Source: Megamerina dolium
Lineage: Eukaryota; Arthropoda; Insecta; Diptera; Megamerinidae
Reading direction: 5' to 3'
DNA: 64,000 nucleotides
NCBI GenBank assembly: GCA_963854835.1
Contig: OY978525.1
Coordinates: 73,357,628 to 73,421,627, forward strand
Shown here: one piece after another, positions 24,155 through 35,976 of the stretch
Layout: every line of letters begins with the position of its first letter
How positions within the stretch are numbered: the first letter of the stretch is position 1
The notes under the pieces: model-generated
Seen by the model: only the letters and a program-made list of their open reading frames with translations
What the model was told of the DNA's origin: nothing
Databases searched by the model: none
Program-made: the position numbers and the translations under genes

Positions 24155-25260
24155 GCTATAGTAATCTGTATCTCGCGTTGTATAAGTGCAATCGGGTTAC
24201 GCTAGATAGCGTTAGAAAGATAGGATTTCGTACTAAATAAACTTTTCAGGCAGTTTTGTGATTGCTTAACTCAGTATTGTTTGAGCACGCGTCAAAGATG
24301 ACAACAGTAAAGAGGAAATACGCCATATTTTACAGTTTTTCTTCGTTAAAGGCGAAAACGCAAGCCAGACGGCTGAAAATGTCCTGTGTTTATGGTCCTG
24401 ATACTGTAACGTCGATTCCGTTCCGGTAATTTTGATGTGAAAGATGCACCACGCTCTGGAAGGCCAATTGTCGAAAATATCCATAAAATAATGGAAATCG
24501 CCGAGTCTGACCGACATGTAAGCACTGTTTCTATTGCCTAGGAGCTAACCATTGCACAAAAAACCGTTTGGAACCATTTAAATAAGGCTGGATACAAAAA
24601 GAAGCTCGATGTATGGGTGCCACACGAGTTAACGCAAAAAAACCTCATGGACCGAATATCCATCTGCGAATCACTGCTGAACCGCAACAAAATCTATCTA
24701 TTTCTGAAGCAAATGGTTACTGGTGATGAAAAGTGGGTCACTTACGACAACGTCAAGCGAAAACGTCTTGTTCGGATCGCGGTGAGCCGGCGCAAACGGT
24801 GGCCAACCCAGGATTGACGGTCAGGAAAGTGCTGCTCCCCTACGGACAAACTCCTAATTCGGACCTATACTGTCAACAATTGGACTGTCTGAGGGAAGCA
24901 ATCGCCCAGAAGCGGCAAGGAATTGTGTTCCATCAGGACAACGCCAGGCCACACACATCGATAGTGACTCACCAGAAGTTCCGAGAGCTTGGTTAGAAGG
25001 TTCTTATGCATCCACCTTATAGTCCATACCTGGCACCAAGTGATTACTACCTGTTCCTGTCTATGGCGAATGATTTTGCTGGTGAAAAAGCTTGTGAAAA
25101 TCGACTTTGGCAGTTTTTTGTAAATAGGGACGAGGGTTTCTATGAGAGTGGCATTATGAATATACCTTCAAAATGGCAACAAGTTATCGAACAAAACGGT
25201 GCATATTTGACCTAAATCGGATCATTCTAACTATGCTAAATAAAACCTTAAATTTAATGC
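24155..25260 (+). pseudogene. mariner transposase, broken
   Basis: Plus-strand blocks: an N-terminal helix region from 24297 (MTTVKRKYAIFYSFSSLKAK region, frame-shifted), FDVKDAPRSGRPIVENIHKI near 24440, VPHELTQKNLMDRISICESL and QMVTGDEKWVTYDN with the first Asp (24617-24760), FHQDNARPHTSIVTHQKFRE with the second Asp (24930), and MHPPYSPYLAPSDYYLF (25006). The third catalytic Asp expected in SPDLAPSDY is Tyr here. A second copy is inverted at 28905-29640. It lies within the old LINE's endonuclease. Confidence 0.84.
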
Positions 25261-25329
25261 AAAAATAATAGATTTATTTTTACTTGTTTTTTTTTACTTT
25301 TTTTACTCTGTTACTCTTCTGCTTTTTAT

Positions 25330-26720
25330 ATATCATTAATTTATAATGAAATATCTCGTTTCTGATCACGATTTAATTTTTTGCTGTGCTGTGCTGAATA
25401 TATTTCGTATCGTAACTACAACTCCATTGACTATGCTTCTCTATTTGATGAACTTATCGAGAATGTTGCAAAAATTTTTGAATGCTTGATACAATTTATA
25501 AGAAGCTTAGTTTCTTTTTGGACTTTAATTCCAGTTTCTTTGAGAAGTTTGTTCCTCTTAAAACATTAAAAATTTCTAATAAATCCTGCCCCTGGTTTAA
25601 TAATTATGTATTATCCTGTATTATAGTAAAAGAATAAAATTATATTCCAAATGAAAAAGAAATCGAACGAGGGATATCTAAAACACGCCTTTTATGGTTT
25701 CGAACTTCACTCCAGTCTCTCATCAAAGCTACTGTATCATAATATTGCCAACTTAAAATAACCAACAAAAATAACACTCAGTGTACTCTTAATCCTGAGG
25801 TGCTTAGCAAATTTTTCATACCCTCTAGTACAGTACCTTTTCAAATGAGTCTTTTGAGCTTTCTACCTTTAATGACGATGTAGCGTTTCGTTTTGTTTCT
25901 GTTGGCGCAGATGACGTGGCTGGGTGCGTGATGAGGATTACTTCAAATGCTGTTGAAATTGAATAATAAACCATCAGGCTTATTAGGATAAGTCTTTCAT
26001 ATATTCTTCCATCCATATTATAAATCATTGCTTTACCAGCTCCGACTTTCCAACCTCATGGAAAATAGGTACCATTATTCACATTGCTAAGATTTTTACT
26101 CCTCGTGAGCCCAAAAACTTCAGACCTATTAGCATTTTGCCTGTCTTGGATAAAGTTTGGGAGCATATAAATATCGAATACATTTCTGCCTACATACATA
26201 GCAAAGGGCTTATGTCATGCCTTCAATCTGGATTTCGTGCTGCTCACAGTTGCACTACTGCAATGCTAAGCTCTTGACGACATACGTATACCTTATGTTC
26301 AGGATAAAATAACCTTTCTTTGTCTCTTGGATTTCTCAAAGGCCTTTGACTCAGTATGTCATAACTTGCTTTGTCTCAAGTTGAAGCACTACTTTAACTT
26401 CAGTAAGGGCGCTGTCGATCTAATTGCTAATTACCTCAGTAATAGGTAACAAACAAAAAAGAGTTGGGTATGACATTTCATCCTTCTCTTTGCTCCTCGC
26501 TGGTGTATCTCACGGATCAATTCTGGGACCATTGCTTTTTTCTTTATTTGCTGATCCTATACTACATGTTTGTAAAAATTCTGCGATCCATGCCTACGCT
26601 GATGATATTCAGCTATATATTTCCGCAATACCTACTGAGGTTGATGATATGATCATAAAACGTAATGCTGACGTCCAGTCCATTACCTCGTGGGCAGACA
26701 AAACATGTTGACAATATCTT
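25330..26720 (+). pseudogene. LINE endonuclease end and reverse transcriptase remains
   Basis: About 25360-25470 reads SDHDLI and RNYNSIDYASLFDELIENVA, the end of a Jockey/CR1-group endonuclease. The RT follows at 26090-26720 in shifting frames: FTPREPKNFRPISILPVLDK, HSKGLMSCLQSGFRAAHSCT, CLLDFSKAFDSVCHNLLCL, LAGVSHGSILGPLLFSLFAD and IHAYADDIQLYISAIPTEVD (YADD). Many stops show it is old. Confidence 0.78.
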
Positions 26721-27430
<710 letters not shown>

Positions 27431-27432
27431 CA

Positions 27433-27447
27433 GTATATATATATAAG

Positions 27448-27497
<50 letters not shown>
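27433..27497. repeat. (TA)n microsatellite
   Basis: A TA-rich run with AAGTA and TACATA interruptions between a SINE head and the LINE fragment that follows. Confidence 0.95.
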
Positions 27498-27500
<3 letters not shown>

Positions 27501-27539
27501 CCGATTAACGTAACCTACACAAGGAAAAGCCTCGGATAC

Positions 27540-27976
27540 GGACATGAACCTATGATGATGACATTTGGCCCACGCACCCGGACAAGAATAGCTCAATTGA
27601 ATGTAAGAACTCTCAGGGATGCCTCCAGACAGGGCAACTCGAAGTGCAGATGACAGCATACAACATCAACGTGCTAGGTATAAGTGAGATGAGGTGGAAT
27701 GGCAGCGGCGAATGTACAACAACGCACTCTCACAACGGTGAGAGTGGAGTTGGCATAATTATATCCAAGGAGATGCGCAACACCTTGCATTCCTGGAAAC
27801 CAATCTCCGACCGCATAATCCTGGCCCGATTCCACAGTAATGTTCACCGATACGTTACCATCGTACAGTGTTATGCTCCAACGGAAGACGCTGATTGCAT
27901 GGTAAAAGACGACTTCTATGCGCAACTGACGACAACGCTCAGTTCCATCAAACGAAGAAGTGATTACCAAAACTAA
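27540..27976 (+). pseudogene. Endonuclease fragment of a second RTE-like LINE family
   Basis: Reads MTFGPRTRTRIAQLNVRTLR, shifts frame near 27645, then MTAYNINVLGISEMRWNGSG, SGVGIIISKEMRNTLHSWKP and VTIVQCYAPTEDADCMVKDD. These are the N-x-RTL, E-M-R-W and CYAPT blocks of an RTE-like endonuclease, clearly different in sequence from the family at 19392. It ends at 27976 before the catalytic DFN block. A related RT tail lies on the minus strand at 30755-30960. Confidence 0.82.
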
Positions 27977-27984
27977 CGCGTATA

Positions 27985-28147
27985 TTGAGGGGTTCCCGAA
28001 ATCGTATTATTCAGATGGTATAAAAAAGTTATAATATCGTCTTACTACGTGTGTCTAAGTAAAAGGAGACTATGTTGGGAAATAAATGGTTTTTGAAAAA
28101 AAATGTTTTTTTCCTACTTAGGTAGCTTCATTATCAATCCGCCCTCG
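27985..28147 (+). pseudogene. mariner 3' end fragment
   Basis: The terminal repeat ATTATCAATCCGCCCTCG is followed by TATATATA. The preceding AAATAAATGGTTTTTGAAAA is the usual short 3' leader after a mariner stop codon. The end CCGCCCTCG resembles the end CCACCCTCG of the mariner at 34240-35226. Transposase is otherwise missing. Confidence 0.58.
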
Positions 28148-28189
28148 TATATATACGAGTACATGTATATATTATGTGCTTAACTAAAT

Positions 28190-28904
28190 TTCCGCCCGCG
28201 AACGTTGGAAGGAGATGTAAACAGTTTCTGTAATCATTAGTCATGCATCTTGTACTACTTTTTTAGTTTTGACATTTCTCGATCAAATTCAGTCAGCATA
28301 AACAATTATTTTTTTTCTTTGTGAAAAATGGAACGCGATAAAACGGTTTTCCGACATGTGCTTCTGCACTACTTTGATTTGAAAAAAAGTGTAGCAGAAT
28401 TTCATCGATTACTTGAAGAATGTTATGGTGATCAAGCCCCATCACATACAACATGTAAAGAGTGGTAATTCAGAAGTAATGATTTTGATGTCAATGACAA
28501 ACCACGCTCAGGACAGCCGAAAAAATTCGAAGACGATGAATTGCAAGTATTATTGCATGAAAACTGAGCTCGAATACTAGAAGATCTTGAAACGAGCTAG
28601 GAGTTACTGAATCAGCTGTTTCCAAAGATTTACACGCCATGGCAAAGGCTCTAAAGGAAGGGAAATGGGTGCCACATGATTTGTCTGAAAGTGCCATTCA
28701 CAACTGTTTCAATATCGCGGTTTCCTTGCTTGCCAGACAGAAAAAGAAGAGTTTTCTCTGGCGTATTGTGACTGGCGCTGAAAAGTGGATCTAGTACGAC
28801 AATCCCAAAGCGAAGAAGTCATGGGTGGAGCCAGGACAGCCATCAACATCACAGCCAAAATGGAACATCCACGATCATAAGCTAATGCTCTGCATTTGGT
28901 GGGA
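28190..28904 (+). pseudogene. mariner fragment joined head-to-head to another mariner (left half)
   Basis: From 28328 the plus strand reads MERDKTVFRHVLLHYFDLKK, SVAEFHRLLEECYGDQAPSH, NDFDVNDKPRSGQPKKFEDD, KWVPHDLSESAIHNCFN, FLWRIVTGAEKWI (first Asp replaced by Ala: TGAEK for TGDEK) and WNIHDHKLMLCIWWD. At the WWD block the homology stops and the neighbouring sequence belongs to another mariner in the opposite direction. Multiple stops. Confidence 0.8.
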
Positions 28905-29640
28905 TCTAACCAAGCTCTCGGAACTTCTGGTGAGTCACCTTCGATGTGTGTGGCTTGGCGTTGTCCTGATGGAACACAATTCCTCTCCTATTGGCCGAAG
29001 CTGGCCGCTTTTAGCGATTGCTTCTTTCAGACGGTCCAATTGCTGACAGTACAGGCCCGAATTAGGAGTTTGGCCGTAGGGGAGCAGCTAATAATAGATG
29101 ATTCCCTGCCAATCCCACCAAACATATAGCAAAACCTTCCTGACCGTCAATCCTGGCTTGGCCACCATTTGTTCCGGCATGGTTCCAAACGGTTTTTTAT
29201 ACAATGTTCAGCTCTTTAGAAACAGTGCTAACATGATGGTCAGACTAGATGATTTCCATTATTTTATCGATATTTTCGACAATTGGCCTTCCAGAGCGTG
29301 TTGCATCTTTCACATCAAAATTACCGGAACGGAATCGACGAAACCAAAATTGCACATGATTGGCTGTTATAGTATCAGGACCATAAACACTATTCATATT
29401 TTCAGCCGTCTGGCTTGCGTTTTCGCCTTTATCGAAGAAAAACTGTAAAATATGGCATATTTTCTCTTTACTGTTGTCCATCTTTGACGCGTGCTCAAAC
29501 AATACTAAGTCAAGCAATCACAAAACTGCCTGAAAAGTTTATTTAGTACGAAATCCTATCTTTCTAACGTCATCTAGCATAAGCCGCTCGCACTTATCAA
29601 CGCGATATAGAGATTACTAAAGCCTTCTATTGGAAAAATA
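28905..29640 (-). pseudogene. mariner fragment, right half of chimera
   Basis: Minus strand, same family as 24155-25260: N-terminus in frame 29517-29245 (MDNSKEKICHILQFFFDKGE, ASQTAENMNSVYGPDTITAN, RSGNFDVKDATRSGRPIVEN), then fragments to HQDNAKPHTSKVTHQKFREL ending at 28905. The middle (KTVWNH to the first catalytic block) is deleted near 29190. The outer end lies 15 bp from a (TA)n tract. Confidence 0.82.
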
Positions 29641-29654
29641 ATGGATACGACACT

Positions 29655-29656
<2 letters not shown>

Positions 29657-29711
<55 letters not shown>

Positions 29712-29727
29712 TGTGTGTGTATGTATG

Positions 29728-29821
<94 letters not shown>

Positions 29822-29836
29822 CATATATATATATAC
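29657..29836. repeat. (TA)n microsatellite with GT/GTAT variant core
   Basis: TA run, then TTTGTGTGTGTATGTATGTA near 29709-29732, then a second TA run that ends exactly where the LINE homology starts. Confidence 0.97.
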
Positions 29837-30735
29837 TTCTTCAATCATATTATGGAGAAAATAATACGAGCTGCTGATCTACGACATAATGGCACTATCT
29901 TCAACAAAAGTGTCATGCTGTTAGCGTATGCCGACGATATTGACATAACCGGCATGAACACGCGAGCAGTAAGTGCAGCATTCTCAGAGTTGGAAAGAGA
30001 GTCGCGTCGGATGGGTCTCACGGTGAACGAGGGCAAGACGAAGTATCTAGTCTCAACAAACAAAGAGTCCCGACGTCTTGGACAGCACGTCACTGTTGAC
30101 AACTACGCTTTTGAAGTAGTAAGGGACTTTGTCTATCTTGGAACCAGCATTAACAGCAGTAATGACATCAGCTTGGAGTTCCTGCGTAGGATAACTCTTG
30201 CTAAAAGGTGTTACTTTGGGCTGAGAGAGCAATTGAGAAGTCGAGCCCTCTCTCGAAGAACGAAAACTACACTCTACAAGTCTCTCATCATGCCTGTCCT
30301 AACATATGGCGCTGAAGCCTGGATAATTTCCACCTCGGATGAGCGAATGCTTGGGGTTTTCGAGAGAAAAGTTATACGCAGGATCTTTGGACCTATTTGC
30401 GTTGGTGGCGAGTACCGAATAAGATACAACCATGAGCTGTATGCCGATATTGACATAGTAAAGCGCATCAAAATCCAGCGGCTGCGCTGGATAGGTCATG
30501 TCGAGCGAATGGAAGAACACGCTCCAGCTAAGAAGGTGTTATATTCGGAACCCGCTGGAGGACGACGCAGAAGAGGAAGACTAAACATCAGGTGGAAAGA
30601 CCAAGTACTGGATAACCTGACGGCGAATGGAATTTCTAACTGGCGCCAGCTAGCGAAGAACAGAGATGGCTGGCGAAGCATGTTATTTTCGGCCTAAATC
30701 GATATTCGGTTGTTATGGCCACATAAGTAAGTAAG
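29837..30735 (+). pseudogene. RTE-type LINE, 5' truncated (copy L2)
   Basis: Homology to copy L1 begins inside RT at CTTCTTCAATCATATTATGG and runs to the natural 3' end GTTATGGCCACATAAGTAAG. The coding frame stays open from the truncation to its natural stop at 30697 ([52 protein letters not shown]). It lacks endonuclease and most of RT, so it cannot act by itself. The apparent N-terminal extension coded by the TA tract is not a protein. Confidence 0.92.
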
Positions 30736-30754
30736 TATATATGTATACATATAC

Positions 30755-30960
30755 ATATAGATCGTTTGAAATAGTGTTAGGCCAGAAAATTCTTCAAATG
30801 ATCCTCAAACACTTGTTGACGAAAGCTTGTAGTCTCTGCGTGATGGAGTTCGATATCAGCCATGTTTCACTTCCGTACAGTAATATCGATTTCACACATG
30901 CGGAGAATATTCGTAATTTCGTGCGTCTGGATATTTGGGAATTTGCTCGAAATTTTATAC
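30755..30960 (-). pseudogene. RTE-like LINE RT C-terminal fragment
   Basis: One minus-strand frame with a single TGA reads IKFRANSQISRRTKLRIFSA, CVKSILLYGSETWLISNSIT, QRLQAFVNKCLRII and RIFWPNTISND. This is the RT tail (YG-ETW, NKCLR-I, FWPNTISN) of the RTE-like family whose endonuclease fragment sits at 27540-27976. Confidence 0.82.
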
Positions 30961-31262
30961 ATGTAAAACACTTTCGTTATATGTAAGTAGGTTTTTGTAG
31001 TCTTTTTTTGTCTTGTTATTGTCAATAAACTTAATCTATTATGTAGTTTTGATATAATTCATATGGTTATATTAACCGTGGGTATATTAGAGCGTGTGAA
31101 TTGGTTTGGGCGCACAAAAGTGGACAGATTGCATACAAAATAAAAGCATATATTGATCGTTGTAAAGAAATTATCCTATGAAAAAATATTCCTTAAAATC
31201 AAATTCGACACCACATATTCTGACAAGAAAGTGTTGCTACCTATTTTTATAAATAGTATGTA
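30961..31262. other. No gene recognised
   Basis: AT-rich single-copy-looking sequence between a LINE fragment and a SINE. Confidence 0.45.
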
Positions 31263-31590
31263 GGGTGCCGTAGCTCAGTTGTTAGTGTACTAGCCTTCTG
31301 ATCTATGGGTCATGGGTTCAATTCAATTCAATTTAATATCGAAAAGATTTTTCTTTAGAACAGTACCCACCAACGGCGTTAAAAATTTGCCATGAAAAAA
31401 GAAGCTTCTAAAAGAATTCTGTGGCAACAAAAAAGTGCGAAAAAGTGATGTCACAAGGGTTCTGCCGTTCGGAACCAGTTAATATAAGTAGGTCCCTCCC
31501 AATACTGTTTAAAATTTAACACTCACAACAGTACAGGAAGAGAAGCTCCGTCAAAGAGCGCTTCAAGGCTTATAAGTGACGAATATTTAT
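31263..31590 (+). repeat. tRNA-derived SINE (copy S4)
   Basis: Starts GGGTGCCGTAGCTCAGTTG (A-box side). The B-box area is altered to GGGTTCAATTCAATTCAATT by a short CAATT expansion, and the body runs to AGGCTTATAAGTGACG. It lacks a (TA)n tail; ATATTTATTC follows. Confidence 0.88.
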
Positions 31591-31839
31591 TCTATTTTTT
31601 GGTATGTCGGTAAGGAAAGCCTGAAGACGAAACTCGTTACAAAGTGTATAAATGTGTTACAATTCGATTATAAAATTACGTAACTATTGTATTTAAATTC
31701 AATGCATAACTTCATTCAAAATAATTTATAATTTAACTATTTAATTTACAATATATTGTAACTTAACTCAAAATTCAAAATAATGCGGAGTTTGATAATC
31801 AAAAATAATTAATGATTTAATATATTTAGTATTTGTGAG
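31591..31839. other. AT-rich interval, no gene
   Basis: Low-complexity A/T sequence with repeated AATTTA motifs. Nothing else seen. Confidence 0.45.
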
Positions 31840-32700
31840 ACCTTTTCATATTTGTTAGGATATTGGAAGCCTGTTGGGTTGGAAGCGTTTTCCTCAGCAG
31901 CACCAGAATTTTATATTCCCCAATGAAAGCGACGTACTGCGCTTGATCTCTGCAGACCGTGACAACCGTCGTTTCAACGTTCACCAAAGCAAGCCGGATC
32001 ATCTTTGAATGGCAGTTTGACAATTACTCTGCCATTTATATGTCAAAAAACTGTGCCAGTGTATAGGTGTTCGCAATTGTGTTCCTCACGGGTCCACGCG
32101 TCTTCTGTTGTCGAAACTTTTCAAGCACCCACAAACGCCCCAATTTGGATTCTATGGAATTATCGCATTCCAAGAGATGAATTGTTTAATGGGTATGTAC
32201 ACCAGCTTCCCTTGAGATTAACGACAGCAGTGAAGTCGACAAATCTGTCGCAGATCCACGATGAAACAAGCTATGATGTTGTTTAGAGAAAACCCTGCAC
32301 TTATGTGACGATGAACAGTTTGAGAGTTGATGCCCCCTCGACAAGCAGTTGACGTAAATTCATTATCTTTTGGTATGGTCAAAACCTTGAGCCACAGGAA
32401 GCACCTTGAAGAGATCGCAATTGTAAATCTTCTGGTTGCCACTCGAACACATCAAGCACGTAAAATTAGAGCAAAAGAATTAATATCCCTTGTGTTGCCT
32501 CCTTGATTTAGGAATTTTGTTTTCACTTTGATGTACCCGCGCTGAAGTATGATCATGTTCGATCGAATCTAAATATTGATAGTGTCTCTCCAGAACAGTT
32601 GAGCAGTCATTCCAATTCGGCAACGTTTTAAAATCCAACAACTCCTTCCATTTACGCGACGTTTAAGCGTTTTAATGCTTTGGGGTAATTTTCATTGGTG
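31840..32700 (-). pseudogene. BEL/Pao retrotransposon relic (Gag zinc region and start of pol)
   Basis: Minus-strand reading from about 32650: KELLDFKTLPNWNDCS, then CSSGNQKIYNCDLFKVLPVA, then CLSRGHQLSNCSSSHKCRVF with SKQHHSLFH, the twin cysteine-histidine arrangement ending HH-LxH that is typical of BEL/Pao Gag. Further down come REEHNCEHLYTGTVF and INGRVIVKLPFKDDPACFGE, the pre-RT block (GR-x-VKLPFK) of BEL/Pao pol. Many stops and frameshifts. The segment 32700-33050 may continue it but I cannot show that. Confidence 0.8.
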
Positions 32701-33704
32701 ACCTGAAATGCATCAATGGTTTCTAGAGCCAAACTTTAGAGACAATTACGCAAATGGTTAAATTTTTCGATATTCAACAAATTAAGTTCACAATCACATT
32801 TGTATAGGAAGGACTTGATTGATGTATTTTTTAAGGATACCCAATCTTTATCGATATTCAGGCACCGGCAACAACTTACCACCTGGTCGCAGGCTAGCTT
32901 CCACAATGTTCTTTATACGTGTAATATTTTTTTTGCGCCTTACTATTTTAATTCCTCCAAAGTTATTGCAAAATCACTAAAAAAAAGGTGTATCAATTTA
33001 GTTAAGGAAGTATATTCGATAAATAACGATATAAGTATAGCGTAACCAGCAACGGACTTTAAACAAAGTGCCATATTCGATGAAAGCATTATATAGCAGC
33101 GGCAATAACAAATTTGCACCGATGTTGCACGGTGTTAACAGGTGTTAATGCTTGAAGCGACAGCAGAGCAGCGATCATGATAAAAACAGCTATGTATGAG
33201 GTTAAAAACAGGCAGCGGTAACAGCAGGTAAATCGTCAACCAAAACGTACGGTTTTCTGGACCTCCAAGTTATGGCTGTATTGCACAGTTTTTACAAATT
33301 CTTCAGAGCAGGAATTAATTCGGTGAATGTTCAACGGTAAACGATTCCAATAGTGCGATAGAAACAGAAAAGGTTGAAAATATGCACATTATATATGCAC
33401 ATTAGGGTGGATCACTAAAAAAGTATTAAATTTCACCCTTGGTTTGAAAGATTATGTTGAAACGTTCTCAGTACAAAAAAACATGTTTTCTTAACCCATT
33501 TATAACCTCCAAATTGGTTTTTTATTATAGTACAGTTGGTCCGACTTGATAGCTCGTTCGAAAGCTATTAGGGTGGTCTATCATTCCTTCTTATACCACT
33601 TTGAAATTGAACGAGTCACTACAAGCTAATATTCACTTCCCCTGATTATACCCCCCTAATTAAACATTTTTTCATCATAAAATTAAATTAATATTTTGTA
33701 CTAA
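32701..33704. other. Unassigned interval
   Basis: No coding motif recognised. GCACATTATATATGCACATTA near 33385 is a short direct repeat. The segment 32701-33050 could be further BEL/Pao Gag decay. Confidence 0.4.
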
Positions 33705-33990
33705 CTATGTCCAACAAGAATTTATTTAATCAACTATTTACAATCACTTTAATTTAACTCGCTATCGTGTGATGCTGCTTCGATCACTTGTTGATGTTAT
33801 GTTGTCTCTATCGCTTTCCGAGTCGAATCGATTAATTTTGATAACAACTAGCCCTATTTATACTCTGTGGCAATACTCCAGAATCTTCCTTTGTCGTATT
33901 CGAGTTTCTTCTCTTTCTTTCTCGTTGGCTTGATCTAGTTATATTGGTTTCGATGATACCATTATTAATGTTATTCACAATAACCATAGT
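33705..33990 (-). repeat. Diverged Gypsy LTR fragment
   Basis: Shares ordered blocks with the Gypsy LTRs at 3311 and 9869: AACTATTTACAAT, AGCCCTATTTATACTCTGTG, CCAGAATCTTCCTTTGTCGT, TTCTTTCTCGTTGGCTTGAT and AATGTTATTCACAATA. No internal Gypsy sequence adjoins, so it is either a solo LTR or a fragment of a related subfamily. Confidence 0.75.
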
Positions 33991-34239
33991 ACGTGTTGGA
34001 AATAAATATTTAAATGTATGGTAAATATGCTGGAATGTATTACAGGCGCTCTGAAGTGATGGTAAGTGCAACGACCCCTGTGACCCAACAACCACCACTC
34101 GTAATATGGTGGCATAATGATTTGAATAGCAAATCATTCACATTGCATCCACCAGATCGCTCAATAATATGCATATAGCAACAAGGCATGAACGATGAAC
34201 GAAATTATACTTTACTCCATTTCACGCGTATATAAATCA
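33991..34239. other. No gene recognised
   Basis: Short single-copy-looking sequence between the LTR fragment and a mariner. Confidence 0.4.
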
Positions 34240-35225
34240 TTATTATCATTACCAAGCCATTTTTTCAAATTTGGAAATAGAAAATAATCCGAAGGATTAT
34301 TAAATCTGGCGAACAAGGTGCGTGCTGAAGCAATTCCAGCTTTAACTCCAGATTTTTGCCATCACAATAGCGGATGTGTGAACTGGTGCATTGTCTTGAT
34401 GAAACAACACTTTCTTTTTCCCCAAATGCGGCCTTTTTTCTTTAATTTCATTACTTAAACGCTGCAACAAATTAGCATAATACTCGCAGTTGATTGTTTC
34501 TCCTTTTTGAAGATAATCAATAAAAATTATCCCATGTACCTGCAAATAGAACTGTCTTCGTCTTCTTTGGACACGATTCTCCCCTTTCAGTTCACTGTTT
34601 TGACTGCTCCTTTGTCTCAGATGTGAAGTGGTGGACCTATGTCTCATCCATGGTTACGAAAAGACGAAAAAACTCGTCTTTATTATTATGAAACATCGCC
34701 ATGCACTCTTTAGAAACATTTTCACGTCGTTGTTTTTGTTCTATTGTGAGCAAAAGCGGCACCCATCTTGCACACAGCTTTTTCATCTACAAATTTTCAG
34801 TCAATATACGATGTATAGCACTTTTTGAAATGCCTGTAATTTCACGAAGCTCAATTGGTAGACCACTAAAGTGTTTGTCTTGGCAGCTGTACAACCTCGT
34901 TTAAACACTGCCACCCAATATTGTATGGTCGTAAACGGAGGAGCAGACTCCCCAAAGTAGAATCTAGTTGGGCTTTAATATTCGTTGGACTGAGATCCTT
35001 CAAATAAAAGTATTGAATTACATAACGGTGATCAATTTTTTCATGATTTACAAATTCACTGAGATCGTTAACTTTCGATGGCTAAAAAAAAAAAATACTA
35101 AACAACGTGCCGCCTTGAAACTTAAAACATATGTTTTACAAGGTTGCCACTTTTCACCAAGGTAATTTTTTTCAAACTACTGCGGCCATCTATATGTCAG
35201 GTCGGGTAGCTCTGGGACCACCCTC

Positions 35226-35226
<1 letters not shown>
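34240..35226 (-). pseudogene. mariner transposase remains
   Basis: Frame 34647-34342 carries the catalytic core: QFYLQVHGIIFIDYLQKGET, CEYYANLLQRLSNEIKEKRP and KKVLFHQDNAPVHTSAIVMA with the second catalytic Asp. Upstream on the minus strand, fragments to about 34920 match the N-terminal region with stops. The end TACGAGGGTGGTCCCAGAGC borders the (TA)n tract at 35227, giving a TA junction. Confidence 0.78.
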
Positions 35227-35313
<87 letters not shown>

Positions 35314-35316
35314 TAA
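35227..35316. repeat. (TA)n microsatellite
   Basis: A TA run between a mariner end and the 3' end of a minus-strand SINE. Confidence 0.97.
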
Positions 35317-35327
35317 TTAATAATTAA

Positions 35328-35673
35328 TTATGTGGCACTTAAAGCCCCAAAGGGCTCATTGGCCGAGCTTCTCTTCCATTACTGTTCTGCGTCTTAAATT
35401 TGGACAGTATTAAAAGGGACCTACTTATTTTAGCCGGTTCCGAACGGCAGAACACTTGTGACATCACTTTTTCTGAGCTTTGTCACAGAGTTCTTTTTAG
35501 AAGCTTTTTCATGGCAAGTTGTTACTGTCGGAAGAATTGCCAATTGCTTGACCACAGGTGGGTACCGTTCGAAAGAAAAATCTTTTCGATATTAAATTTG
35601 TTATGCATCAGCCGGGTATTGAACCACGACCTACAGATCAGAAGGCGAACACACTAACCACTGAGCTACGGCA
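35328..35673 (-). repeat. tRNA-derived SINE (copy S5, near full length)
   Basis: Minus strand: TGCCGTAGCTCAGTGGTTAG (A-box), TAGGTCGTGGTTCAATACCC (B-box), the common body, and the end GGGGCTTTAAGTGCCACATA followed by ATTAATTATTAATT and the TA tract. One of the two best copies (with 57127-57476). Confidence 0.93.
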
Positions 35674-35976
35674 TATATACAGTAAAATCTTTTTTTGCAC
35701 GGTAGATACGTTCCTAAGAAATTCGTGTAAATCAAAATCGTGTAAAAAAATACACGTTTCATATGTAAATTTGGAAATATGTTCCACAACCCTAAAAAAT
35801 CGTGTAAAATAAAAAAATTCAAATATTTACTTAAAAAAACCGTGCAAAAAAAGTGATAGCAAACTCCATTAATAAAACAAAACAATTCATATTTATTAAA
35901 AGAAAATAAATTCTAGTTTAAATTCAATCCATAAGTATAAAAAAAATATACATAAAAAAAATTAGGAAACAAATGT

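Noticed and set aside
32005..32286. 93-aa plus-strand frame as a gene
   Set aside because: It lies antisense to the BEL/Pao relic, whose minus-strand motifs are specific. The plus-strand product has no recognisable features.
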